Below are positions 49,610-61,234 of a stretch of 64,000 nucleotides of DNA, one piece after another (position 1 is the stretch's first letter; the number at the start of each line of letters is the position of its first letter). This stretch comes from Lutraria lutraria (taxonomy: Eukaryota > Mollusca > Bivalvia > Venerida > Mactridae). The stretch lies in contig OZ026843.1 in the NCBI GenBank assembly GCA_964023205.1, positions 10,893,093 through 10,957,092 of the forward strand. Direction: 5' to 3'. The notes beneath the pieces are model-generated. The model did not search any database and was not told the DNA's origin. It saw nothing but the letters and a program-made list of their open reading frames with translations. A program made the position numbers and the translations under genes.

Positions 49610-50935
49610 CTTTGTTCAGTTGTTGAAACGCTAGGTCTACAAAACCAAGGTTCATCAGATTAGGGCTCTTTCCATTTTGTCCTAGGTCTCCGCTGATGCG
49701 AGTGATACTTGATGGAGAAGAAAACACAGGCTGCACTATTATGTGATGAACTCCGCATCATGCGGTTCTTCGGCAATCCTTTCCAATGTTTACTTTGAAG
49801 GTAGTCCCAAATATATAGCACGATCACCGACCCTCCTCCTGCTTTATGGAAAGCTTCTACACTTGTGATTTATGAGATCCCTCCTCCCAAGTTGTAGAAG
49901 GACGGAATACACCCAGTTCGGTATATTACTGCCGAAAACAGGCATAAAATCATACAGGAATAATCTAAGGAAGTTAATTACTAACAAAAAATAACCAAAA
50001 TCGAAACAAAAATGAATCATTCATTTACAAGGCGTTATATTAACATTCGTTCCTAGAAGGCTAAGTGTGCTAAATAATGTGCAGGCAATTTTAACTAAAT
50101 CCGTTCTTTAAAATTGAATGTGAAAACAACATTGAAACATATATCAATGGTATTCACTTTGGTTCTATTCACTAAATATATATTTGGAAACAAAATAATG
50201 ATAAATTGATCTCACAAAGACAGAAGATAGATGAGGGTGTCATGAAAAGTATTACATTAATTTTACAGTAAATGATTTGTTTGTTCAATTAATTTTATTC
50301 CTTCATTTAACGATTTGTTTCCAGCTTAGTAAATAATGGTTTTATTTTCGTATATACATAATTATATATTTGGAACGCGTCTGATCTGTAGATGCGCTAG
50401 AATGTATCTCGTTCAGCACACTGTCCTTGTACAATGTAATTACAAGTATTTTGGTTGAAAAGATATATCTGATTGATGTTTAAACACATGTTCAGATATA
50501 CAAAAATATTATGCTGTCAGACTTATGTATCAATAATAACATTACTGTCTGATAATAATTTATTTTGAAACAACACAAAAATAATGATATTTTATATCTT
50601 CATTTCAATAATTATTGATTTGACAAGGCAAATAAGGTTATTTAATTGAGTAAATGATATGATATGCATGCTTAGTAAACTTCTATCACTGTCAATACAC
50701 CTCTTTCACATCAAAATTTTTCCTCATAAATTATAATGATGTCAAACATATAGTTCAGCATTAAAGGTTTGAAAGTTGTTAAAATTAAGTGTATACATGT
50801 CAAAGTGTCTCCAGAATTGATGGGAAAAAATAATGTTTATACTTTCTTGTTTTTTGTAATCACAGCATACTCATAAGAATCAATAGCCACTGGCTGGTAG
50901 GGCCTTGCAATGTTTTGGGCAAGTTTAAGTCTTAG
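49610..50935. other. No gene recognised
   Basis: AT-rich spacer; nothing recognised. Confidence 0.45.
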
Positions 50936-50940
50936 CCTTT

Positions 50941-52736
50941 TCAATGTCGTTCACAAGTTGAGACACACATATTCACCTCAGTCCTGCCTTTGATTAACGA
51001 GCAACCATTGCAGCAACATACAGTCTCAGTATTACCATGTCTGGAATTGAAAATAATACATAACCATTTCTTAGAATTATTTTATAACAAAATGGACAAC
51101 ATTAATTTAAGATGAGTTAAAACAATCTGTCCATTTGTCAGGTGCAACAACATGAAAAAGTGTCACTTATTTCGGAAGCACAGTATCATGATAGGATTTC
51201 AGCTGATATTAATTGATCAAAGACATGTTTCATATTTTCCCTTTTCTGATTTATCGCGATATATTTTTTCCACCTTCAGAAAGTCACATGGGTAGTTTTG
51301 AAAATTTCAAAAAGAATCACTGCTTTGATATAGACCTCTAAATAGAAATTAAGTGAACTTAAATCACTTTCATTTTCAAATACTTCAAAATGTCAGTCAG
51401 GTTCAAACTTTGTGTATACCAGAAATCAGTAGTGTATACTTGACTATTTTATGTAGACTTAAATGAATTTCAGAAGCATGAATGATATTTTAAAAGACAA
51501 TGTAAAGGTAATCACAACAACATTTTCTTATTTCAACAATTCTTACAATAATTGCAATAACTGAACATCAAGAAAAATTCCAACAATAACTCCCCATAAA
51601 GCATATAACAATAAAACAAGGTTAGCATCAGCATCAACTAATTATATCCTTGAAAAGAGTATTGAATTGAATTGTTCCTACCTGTGTCTTCAGGCCCTTC
51701 ACGTCATTTTCAAACACCTCACACTTCCTTGGTCAGTTGGTGTCTTCAAAAATGGACCAACCTGGTAGCAAATAATTTAATATTTGTGTAAAGTTAACAT
51801 GATTTAGAGTAAAAATAGACCAGTAACCAAATATTTTCTAGATACCAGCTGTATCTGTAGTTTTGAACTATATATTGTAAACTCTAGCATTAGTAAATAT
51901 AACCATTATTATTGTTTGTACTTTCTGACTGTGATGAGAAAGGTGGATTGAGCATAGCCCCATGATGATGAACAGTAATCCTTACTTAAAAGACCATGCT
52001 GTTGAGCCCGTAATTGTTTTATACTATAGCCATGAATTTGATGAAATGAATAGATGAATTTCACAAATTAAATACACATTGATTTACCTTTCAACATTTA
52101 ATGATTTATGAATAATGAAAACGATTGTTATCTTGCTAATTTTAATGGTCTTATACAGAGGCGGATCCACGATTTCAGACTTGAGTGACTGATATTTATG
52201 GGGGGTAGCCTGATGCGCCCGTTCTCCTGAATCCACTAGTGTAATAAACCTACCACTTTGTTGCTCTAAGATGCTGGAATATTTATTATTTTAAAAGTGT
52301 CAAAACAATCAAAATAAGATTCACCATTCACGACAAAATCGGCATCATTTTTAACTAATGACATGTTTCTGAGACTATGTCAGAAATTGATACCCAATGG
52401 GTGTCTCGTATCAACATTATCATTTTGAAAATAAAGCTGACTTCTTTTGCTCAATAACAAAACTGATTTCTTCAATAAACGATGAATCCTGTCCATAGGA
52501 TAACTCAAAAGGTACATAACTGCAAGAACTTTCTGTGACATTGTCAAATTTACAAGTTTCCAAAAGAAACTGAATACTTCCGGGTCATATTCAACATGGT
52601 CGCAAATAAAATACAATAGTTTACTATAATAAAACAATTGAGAAGAAACAAGCCGCCCTACCTGTGTCTTGTCTGCTGAAGAAAATATGGGTAATAAAAT
52701 CTTCCGATGACAGCAGTCTTTTTGTACCATAATCAT
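50941..52736 (-). CDS. Candidate spliced minus-strand unit, product unknown
   Basis: Three candidate exons have good splice signals on the minus strand. The first opens at ATG 52736 (MIMVQKDCCHRKILLPIFSS, then ADKTQ) and ends at 52662 before GTAGGG. The second is 51761-51682, with acceptor TTTGCTACCAG and donor GTAGGA. A third starts at 51040 after TTTTCAATTCCAG. Joining the first two keeps frame and stops at about 51699, giving 45 residues. The third exon carries an independent 32-residue cysteine-rich frame (ETVCCCNGCSLIKGR, MCVSTCERH, then stop) that does not join in phase. The unit may therefore be noncoding, mis-modelled, or alternatively spliced. It lies downstream of the CRE cluster at 52975-53046. 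No family recognised. Confidence 0.25.
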
Positions 52737-52974
52737 TCTCTCAATTTGAATGTGTCAGACGTAAACATAAAGCGCGCCATCCTTATCTGACCTCTGATAT
52801 CTAAGGGAAAAAACTGCATAAACACCTTGATAGGCATCAGTGCAATAAATTACCATATGCCGCATACGAAATATATTTGGAAGTTGTTGTGTATTGAATA
52901 TCGGACAAACATCCGTACTCGTTGAGAAAACCGGATTTAAAGTCAAGCAATTGGAAATAGATCGTCATAATTTA

Positions 52975-53046
52975 TGACGTCATATAACCGCGTATACTGA
53001 ACGTTACGTCATGCCTCCAGTGTACTGATTTCTGCTGACGACGTCA
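52975..53046. promoter_or_regulatory. Cluster of three CRE-like sites
   Basis: There is a perfect palindromic CRE TGACGTCA (52975-52982), then TTACGTCA (53004-53011) and ACGTCA within GACGACGTCAC (53036-53047). Three CREB/ATF-type motifs within about 72 bp of AT-rich DNA are unlikely by chance. The cluster sits about 240 bases upstream of the ATG of the minus-strand candidate unit, a suitable promoter position. Confidence 0.48.
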
Positions 53047-53059
53047 CATATGAGATTTA

Positions 53060-54460
53060 AGCTTGGAAACCGGTATCAAGTTGTGTAATCTCTCGGCCTG
53101 ATTTACTACGCCAGTTTGAACTATGGTCGTGCTTTAGCACCGTGAAGTTTGTTGCGTTGATTTCATATTCCCTGCCAAAATTTATAAAATTATGCCTTTA
53201 TCGCGAACTACATTAATATTCCAGCTACGGACATAATTTCGACCGACCGACTTGTTGCAGTAACTATTTGTGTAAAGATATTTTCGTAATCCTCAAATAA
53301 ACGTCAAAGATATGGTTCTGAAAAACAATTACTTTCATTGTCCAACACGAAATCAGTCAAAAAATTAAAATCATCCGGAACGCTTGGTTACATTCATGAG
53401 CATCGTCAAATTTTAGATCAGATAACTTTGATAAATAATCCCAGATTTCTGCTGCATTCTTTTGAATAACTGCACATCAGTTATTTCAATGAGTTATGCC
53501 TCTTCCTTTTTAGATTCCCCGATCGATAATCATTTCTAAATTTGTTCATTTAAATGCGACTCCACAAACGTGTTTTTAACGTACATTTAACACAATGTAT
53601 CATCAAAATCTTCTTTCTGCATTTTTTGCCCTACAATGTCGAAAGGCAAACATGGAATTCTATAATTTAAGACTTGACGAAATCAATTTAAGCACGAGTA
53701 ATCCATTCTAATATCATGTCAGCATGTGCGTTAATTAAACAAATGTTTCTAATTGTTGTGCGATACGACTGTGATTTCTATCAGCGAGCAAAATGAGTAT
53801 GTTTTTAATTGCGTGCCGTTAATACACGATGTTAAAAATCCTTATCAATGCGTCGCAATTTAAACAGCTAGCGATTAAATATTGTCTTTGTAAAGCTATT
53901 TAGATCTGATTAGATTTTAATGCCTTATGCGAGTCATCTGATCCATTAAATTATGATTTCTTATAAACACGAAAATAGACTCAATAAATCAAATGCAATG
54001 TTATATTTTATATCATATGTAAATGTTAGCGCAATTGTACAATTTGAATTTGATGTTTGATTGTTAAAAAAGTATTCACACTTAAACTTTTTATCAAGAC
54101 TTGTAACACGATAACGAGGTCCAACAATTCTACAGATAAAAGTCAGCTATTTCCAAAGGGAGCAGTTCATTACAAAACCGGAAACCTGTGCTGAAAAAAA
54201 ACCTTATGGGCAATATGCTTAATGAATACCTTAATGGAAGCGACGCGTTTCAACTGTATCTGACAGATTAAATGTGACTAATTCATTTTTTTTCAACATT
54301 ACAGTCACGTCTCGTTTCCCTCAAATGAGTAAAGGCGGGACAACATGTGTTTTACAGCAGTTCGTTTTGACACTGAAACCGTTTTTACAATTAGTGTTAT
54401 TCACAAGAAATATTGCACACATCATTCCATGACATGCAACCTTTTAAATCCCTTGTGAAC
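53060..54460. other. No gene recognised
   Basis: AT-rich sequence without motifs. Confidence 0.45.
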
Positions 54461-54461
54461 C

Positions 54462-54650
54462 GTCTGCGTGCTCGAGCGACTTCAAATCACTGTAACCTCT
54501 CACTGGTAGAGGGTCGTAGGTTGTGATAAGGTAGCTAGTTGCTTACGGAGGATCGGAATCTAGCACTTGTTATTCCAAGGAACGATGATTAGGTCAACCG
54601 TCCACCTGATATAACTCTGGCTGTTAAAAAGGGGCGTAGAAACAAACAAG
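54462..54650 (+). mobile_element. Bivalve-type SINE, diverged
   Basis: TAAGGTAGCTAGTTGCTTAC followed by GGAGGATCGG is the conserved middle of a SINE type abundant in bivalves. ATATAACTCTGGCTG and a GGGGCGTAGAAACAAACAA tail stand where the family has its G-rich, ACGTTAAACC-like end. The head is poor. Confidence 0.6.
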
Positions 54651-54654
54651 GAAT

Positions 54655-56340
54655 GATAACGAGTCCCACGAAGAATACAAATTCAAACTATTCAAATTGA
54701 TATCTCATGCAAGCATTTTGGTGCACTAGTGGTCACACTTTCATGCAGTCACATACACGAAATGGAATTTCTAAATTGCTAATTGCCAACGTTTTACACA
54801 TAGAAATCGAATATCAAACAATCAAGAAACAACATTTAATCGAAGTTTAAGTTCACCTGGTTATCAAACAAGGGTATTCAATGACTTTCTTAAAAAATAC
54901 AAGGTGGACGTTAGAAATTTGGCTTTAAGTTAGTGTTTACGTTAATAGGTCGACTACGTTGAGCATATTTCCTGTAAATGATACTGAGTGTCATGTGCCA
55001 TGTTCTATACTCTTTAAGTTCAAGAAATGCCTGTTCGAATATGCCAATCTTAATGTAAAAACTGTTCAGCAATCAACATGGTTGCTTGATACGTGTGATT
55101 TTGATATTTCTTTCGTGAAAATGTAATCCAATATCAGTTTCACGATGCGCATTACACTCGCTATAATTCTTATTCCATAGATTACTGAAAACCATATTTA
55201 TAGAAACGAGCTCCAGGATTTTAATGTAACGAGTTTGGAACACAGGATATCGAATAGGTTGTTTTTTACATGTAATAAGATTTTATAACATCATGTGTGA
55301 AAGACTTCATGTTTTTCGCAAATCCGACCGACACTACTTTTTATGGTAACCCTAGACTTTCTTCTGGCATATATTTTTATATAAATATGAACTAAATCTT
55401 TGAAAAAAAAGAAAATAATATAATTCCATTCTAAAGTGTAGTTCGTTTTGAGTAATTACCTTAAATTTCCTTATACTATACTTTTCTGACGTATCTGCCC
55501 ATTGCTACACAAAAATATTTATATAAAAAAATAGTATTGCCCAATTATGTTTATTTCTTTGATAGATCGATATTGACTTAGGATACTTCACTTTCACGAC
55601 ACATTTTTGTCAGAATGTTTGCCCTGGTTGAAACAATTTATGTAGAAATGGCACGACGACCTTTACTTGTCTTTATTAAGTTAGATTGATACTGTGTCAT
55701 TGCATCTTTTTACCATGAGCTTTCATTGAAATGAAGGTCCTTTTTATCTTTAAGAAAGGGGATACTCTCATAGACTTCAATGCAGAAAATTATAGTTAAA
55801 TAACTCAAAGGAATTTCTCTTTTTTTAAACATCGTATGACAAATCATGTTCTATCTTGTAAAGCTATGAAAACAATTAAATACACATTTCCAAAATCTGT
55901 CCGCCCCATTTGGGACAACCGTTCTTAACGTTAGGATCCTTATACATTAAATGTCAAACATTACAGTGCAGTATGTTTATTTGCCATAGGGGATGTTAGT
56001 AAATTACGTTTTGTCGTTTTCGGGTGCAGTTAAAATGCAATTTTCAAGCTCAAAAGGAGATATAATTTCGCTGAAGGTAGCATGTACTGCTTCTTAAACC
56101 TATTTTTTCCTTCTCTTATTTGATTAAGGAGAATTGAAGGCGAATAACTTGTTCATTGAAGTTACCGGCACAACAATTCTCTATGTATTATGAAAGTGAA
56201 CTCTTTAATTCGTTTTGAACTACCAGTTGGTTTCGATTGTAAATTGCCCCTAGGGAGCAATCATGGGTCAGGATTTAACATACACGTCGTGTGTTGTCTG
56301 TGCTGTGTTAGAATGTTTAGTTGAAATGAGTTTCTTTATT
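54655..56340. other. No gene recognised
   Basis: AT-rich sequence; no repeats or exons recognised. Confidence 0.45.
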
Positions 56341-56344
56341 TATT

Positions 56345-56565
56345 TGGGTTCAACTCCACTTTTTAACAATCTTAGTTATACACGGCGGACAATTCATCTG
56401 GACGGTAATATTACCAGCATTTATCTACCCTCCATAAGGAACCGACAACTGAAGGGCTCCATACGCCCAGAAAATCGACATTGTTGTCAATTTTTCATTG
56501 AATGGTATGACCTGCTGCGACCGGGAATCGATCTGAACAACGGACACGGCCCTGGGTTAGGTTTA
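56345..56565 (-). mobile_element. tRNA-derived SINE, minus strand
   Basis: On the minus strand GATCGATTCCCGGTCGCAGC, followed by AGGTCATA, matches the head of the 28993 copy. The body has TGTCGATTTTC, AATGCTGGTAATATTACCG, GTCCAGATGAATTGTCCGCC and GTATAACTAAGATTG, ending AGTTGAACCC. The 110-codon plus-strand frame over this interval (56263-56595) is an antisense reading of the SINE. Confidence 0.7.
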
Positions 56566-56648
56566 GACAGACAGCTTGATCACATGCTTCATTAAGCACG
56601 GTCGTAATGTGAACATATATAATGTATGTTAAAATATGAAGCTTTGAT

Positions 56649-56937
56649 CTGAAAACAATCATGAAGGAAAGCACTGGTATAGTTTAATTTTAGGTCAGCA
56701 ATGTTATTTTATAATCTGTGGCGCAATTGGGTAAAGCGTAATGTTAGTTAAAAAATTAAAAAAACGTAAATTAAATGTTTTTTGTCGTCTTACAGTGTTT
56801 CAATTTAACCGATCCGTCTAGCTTATAACATAACGCAGATGCTTATTAGTATCACCACATGTCTTCATCAACCACTAATGCTGTAGAAGTCACCAAATGA
56901 CACACAGTCTGGCATTTGCTGCTACGTTATGCCCCAG
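56649..56937 (+). repeat. Left arm of a 300-bp inverted repeat pair
   Basis: The sequence from CTGAAAACAATCATGAAG to GGCATTTGCTGCTA matches the complement of 59404-59722 along its length. Shared blocks include AGTTTAATTTTAGGTCAGCA, ATAATCTGTGGCGCAATTGG, CGTCTTACAGTGTTT, ATGCTTATTAGTATCACCA or GTGCTTATTAGTATCACCA, and GAAGTCACCAAATGACACAC. Homology ends sharply at both sides, so this is one copy of a discrete repeat. Confidence 0.85.
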
Positions 56938-57347
56938 AGAAAAACAAGAGTTATGCGATCGTTTACACATCTTTATTATAAAGATAATTTTCTCGCGCAG
57001 ATAATTTTTATTATTATACCTCAAGTGATTTATTTACTACACAGTCTTATGTGACGTCAGAGGGTGACACTCCGTATTGTTACCCTGAAATATTACATTT
57101 CGGCCCGCTTGCTCACGCGATATTACCTGGTGAAGGGTTTGAGTCAATCTGTTCCTTATCGATTGCTTCTATTATTTTAAGGCGTTTTTAAAAATCTAAT
57201 TCTAATATATACGATTTTGCAGAAGGCAATGTGACAGGGAATCAGAAAGACGCTTCGCTTCAATTTCAGTTATAATTTTTGTTACCATAGTTAACATGTT
57301 TGCTGCATTTAAAGTGTTTTCTTAATTACTGTTTGGTAAATAAATAT

Positions 57348-57445
57348 CACATCCCGCAGATGCCTCGGTCGACATTACTTGTCTCGCGTTTTATTACCGT
57401 CTGTGGCGTGTGATATTTATATAACGCCCTCTCAGAAATGTGTTA
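57348..57445. repeat. Imperfect hairpin followed by AACGCCCTCTCAGAA motif
   Basis: TAAATATCACATCCCGCAGA pairs imperfectly with the complement of GTCTGTGGCGTGTGATATTTA about 45 bases on. Directly after it lies ATAACGCCCTCTCAGAAATG, then TGTTATTTAT. That second block recurs in the same orientation at 59727-59757, next to the right arm of the inverted pair. Confidence 0.6.
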
Positions 57446-57504
57446 TTTATAATGTTATTGAACGTAGTTAATATAAAATTGAGAATAATTTTCTTTCCAA
57501 AATT

Positions 57505-57570
57505 TCTAATGCGTTGGACTTGTCGTCCGGCGATCCGGGTTCATATTCCGGTCGCGACAAGAACTTCTTG
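57505..57570 (+). mobile_element. SINE head remnant
   Basis: AATGCGTTGGACTTGTCGTC and GGCGATCCGGGTTCATATTC, then CGGTCGCGAC, are the tRNA-related head of the family seen at 28993 and 49343. No body follows. Confidence 0.68.
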
Positions 57571-57579
57571 GAACAGTTG

Positions 57580-58635
57580 ACAGGTTAGGTCTACTGGTCG
57601 CAGCATTCATTCGATTTGATCAAAGGGCGTTTATTGAGTGGTCATTTTTTGAAAGCGTTTATATCAGTGACCATGGTAGAACATGATTTATCGTCAGGTT
57701 GGGTATGGTCAAAACAATAGCGATCCTTTGAGTATTCTGTTCCTTTAATTTTAAATCCACGGGAGTAGCCAATTACGCAGAGATTAACTGACAACAAAAT
57801 TTGATTTTGTTTTGTTTTTTCAAGAACGGCAACTAATTCTGCAAAAAAATCAAAATGTGTCTCAAAACAAAATCAAATTATATTGGAATATATCAAAGAA
57901 GTAACGAATAATTGCCAAAAAAGCGAAATTGGTTATTTAGAACCAAATGACCTCTAAATAAATGTTCACAGGTATGACTTGACTGTTTGTGCACTTTTTT
58001 TCAAGCTTTTGTATACATGTAGTACGTTCTCTATCGTTGCCACATTCTATGAGTAGTTTTAAATAGTTCATAACTTACAAACCACAAACTTGACTATATT
58101 AAATATTTGTGACTAGTTTGAACGTTTCGCGGTGTCTTATTTCTTGATATGACATGATGTGAGATTAGAAATTTTCAGCGTGAGATTTCTGTCGAGAAAT
58201 AGATTAATACTAGTCTTACATGTCATATATCTATACATTTCCTGGTAGAAAATGTTTTGATTGCTTTTGAAACCGAATTATTTATGAAAATAATAAACAC
58301 GTGAGTATTGTCATATTAAAGAATCATTAGTGCTGAAGATCAGATATTTATGAAAAGTTGTTATGAAACATAGCGGATATTCATTACACTTTCTTATTTA
58401 ACCAATCAAATAAGACGTATGCGAGTTTGTTATATTGTTTGTTCCGGGGCCTTAGGAGTTGAGGGGTCTAAGCCTCCCCCTAAAGAACAACACTTCGGCT
58501 AATGGTCATTAAAAGGGACTAGACCTGATTCTGCTTCTGCCCCCCCCCCCCTGTCAGACAAAATCTTGAATTAGCCCAGCACCACCATTCTGGTATAACT
58601 TCCTACTGGGCTGTCTCTACGACCTCAATGAAACA
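57580..58635. other. No gene recognised; 12-base C run at 58540-58551
   Basis: AT-rich sequence; the C homopolymer is the only notable simple repeat. Confidence 0.5.
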
Positions 58636-58639
58636 TATT

Positions 58640-58820
58640 CACTCGCTGTTGGCACTAACCCCTCATCGCTATGAGTTCAAATCTAACCCGGAAAAATCAC
58701 ATGTAAGGAAGCTTTCCATTATACTTACATAATTATTTAGGTCGGTACGCATGCGGTCTTCCCTCTAGATAGATAAGTCGTCAAATGACCATAGCTCCTG
58801 GCGCAACATTAAACCCAATG
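58640..58820 (+). mobile_element. Bivalve-type SINE, internally deleted
   Basis: The head GCACTAACCCCTCATCGCTA, then TGAGTTCAAATC, carries a B-box. CACATGTAAGGAAGCTTTCC, then AAGTCGTCAAATGACCATAG, CTGGCGCAACATTAAACCCA are diagnostic for a SINE type common in bivalve genomes that ends in a GCGACGTTAAACCC-like sequence. The middle section with the GCTTACGGAGG block is missing. Confidence 0.75.
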
Positions 58821-58824
58821 ACAT

Positions 58825-59400
58825 GGCTGTGAAGCAATGACATTTCTCTGAACTGGATGTCAAGGCGGAATCGCACCCATAAATTCCACCATTATACTTA
58901 TGACCGTAGCGAGCCTGCTAACTATTAGTATCCACAATAACGACTCCGTTTACCGTTATTCTCGTTTGTTGCCATGGATACAATATTTATATATATTAAC
59001 TGGTCATAAAGAAAATAATGTTCATTTTTTATAATCTTGGATCTTAAATTAATTCAGCTCCGACGTCATTTGATAAGTATAATAAATAATAGATGCGCCC
59101 GTATTAAATGGCAGTTAATACTTAAAATAGTATGTATCTTATTTCATAAATAAGTAGAACATCTAATTATACAACTTTAAATCTGATAAGGTTCGCTTGC
59201 CATATTGCTTGCAGTGATTGCTTCATAAATTTTGATACTACTGTAAATTTGATTTGATTAAAAGTTTGTCATCCAAACAAAGTGCAAATCAATTGAAGCA
59301 CATGATGTCCATCATGCCGATGAAATACGCCTATGTAAAACTATTTATTAAGGTATACGATGCACAAATATTTAAAGGAAATTTCATAAACATGTACTTC
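58825..59400. other. No gene recognised
   Basis: AT-rich spacer inside the inverted pair. Confidence 0.5.
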
Positions 59401-59403
59401 TCG

Positions 59404-59722
59404 ATTGTTTAGCAGCAACTGCCAGCCTGTGTGTCATTTGGTGACTTCAACAGCATAGTGGCTGAGGAGGACATTTGGTGATACTAATAAGCACCTGCGT
59501 TTGTTACCATCCATTGTTACCTGATAAAATAAGCTAGACCAATCGGTTAAATTAAAACACTGTAAGACGAAGAAACAAACATTTAATTACCTTTTTTTTA
59601 ATTTACAAAATAACTAACATTATGGTTTGCCAATTGCGCCACAGATTATACAATAACATTGCTGACCTAAAATTAAACTATGCAATTACCAGCCCTTTTC
59701 TTCATGATTGGTTTTCAGATAA
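59404..59722 (-). repeat. Right arm of the 300-bp inverted repeat pair
   Basis: This is the better-preserved, slightly longer copy, read on the minus strand. It contains GTCTTACAGTGTTTTAATTT, which looks like a splice acceptor. Downstream is a small frame starting ATGGATGGTAAC that encodes MDGNKRRCLLVSPNVLLSHY plus AVEVTK and a stop. The left arm has the same acceptor-like string but a broken frame. Confidence 0.85.
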
Positions 59723-59769
59723 AAAATAATAACGCCCTCTCAGAAAAGTGTTATTTATTATAGTGTACC

Positions 59770-60630
59770 GAAGATTTTATAGAAATATAAAACGAAAAGC
59801 TATATGATGTCACAACATTTTAATAAGCAGTGATATTACATAGTATATCAAGCCTTTACTAGTGCTTCAAATTCATTAAAAGGAATTTTGTTCTTATTAA
59901 AAGTATTTTCAAGTAGAATCAACTATCTAGAACAGATTTTATGAAGAACAACTAGTCAAATAAATGGAACATGATTTAATTAACGAAAATCTGCTTGAAC
60001 TGTACGCGCATCATTTCTGCGCATGTGTTATTACACTGTGTTATTAAAAATTAATGCCCGCTCAGGTATTGGAAATGGGAGTGAGGTATAATAACATAAT
60101 ACATTTTGTATATATAACAGACTTATAGGAACACTACGTCATGAACTGCTTTAATCGAATTGACTTACGATTCGTGAGGCCTAAATCTAATTCCGACAAA
60201 ATAATTATAGCTATAACTTACATAATTAATCAACATAACTGAGTCATTATCAAAACTTAGATAGCTTGTAATTAAATACGTATATTTATCACTATTATGG
60301 ATATGCATCGACACCTTGTCTAGTTTTTTATATTTTCAACATATGCCTCTTTCATTATAAATACATTAAATCTTCCGAGACTATCATTAACTGGATGATT
60401 TGACACCGTTACATGTTAGGAATCTACTTTAGTTACCCATTAATCTTAAATCAAATTAGTTTGATTAATATCATTTTTCATTTATCTATACCGTTTAACA
60501 TATAAACTATAGCAGCTGACTGAAGAATATGAGAGTTCTATATGATATGGAATTCAAGAGAGTTCTTACATTAAGCTAATTATGCTGTAAATATTCAATT
60601 AATTACAAAATATCGAATCTGTGTTATCGG
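59770..60630. other. No gene recognised
   Basis: AT-rich sequence. A GAGGTATAATAACATAAT string near 60085 is the complement of TTATTATTATACCTC near 57010, possibly a further short inverted match. Confidence 0.4.
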
Positions 60631-60636
60631 GCACCC

Positions 60637-60735
60637 TTGAATAAAGACCACCGTTTGAATAAAAGCCATTCTTTTCGAAACTGTTACTGATAATTTAGAA
60701 CAAAATGTTAATAAAGGCCACATTTTGTATTTCCA
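60637..60735 (+). repeat. Second copy of the AATAAAGRCCA dispersed repeat
   Basis: GAATAAAGACCACCGTTTGA, AATAAAAGCCATTC and AATAAAGGCCACATTTTG align with the motif series at 28700-28870 but are not interrupted by a palindrome. Confidence 0.6.
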
Positions 60736-60739
60736 AAGA

Positions 60740-61215
60740 AAAGAAACGAAGAGTACCGTAGATAAAACAAGACAGTTGCTGTAACAATTTAATCGACAAA
60801 ACATACAAAGTCATGTTCTTTGGTGGTATTTTTTATAGATTGAACAACAGACGCTATACAAGAATTATGTGCCTTGAACTATTAACACTGATCAAACAGA
60901 AAGTCTGTCAGAGTATGATAAATATACAATGACTTCGGGAAGCTACTCCTAATAGTAATTTGGGAATCAGATGGTTTTGCTATTACCAGTACAAGACATG
61001 AACTCGAGTAATGTTTGGGAAATGACTCAAGCGTGTCTCAATCTTACATACACCATTCTCAGTTTTCGTTTAGTTTTAGAAAAACGTTCCCAGTATTAAG
61101 ATATGAACTCGGGAGTTATGTTTTGAAAAATAGATCAAGGATGTTTGACATCTAACAGTATTATCACGTTCATTTCGGATTCCAGAAAAAATACCAACAA
61201 TTAGGTTATTCCATG
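60740..61215. other. No gene recognised
   Basis: Sequence upstream of the candidate exon at 61235; no promoter could be chosen. Confidence 0.4.
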
Positions 61216-61234
61216 GCAGTTACATACATTTAAA

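Noticed and set aside
56263..56595. 110-codon plus-strand frame
   Set aside because: It overlaps a minus-strand SINE almost entirely, and the GIDLNNGHGPG part is the antisense of the SINE head.
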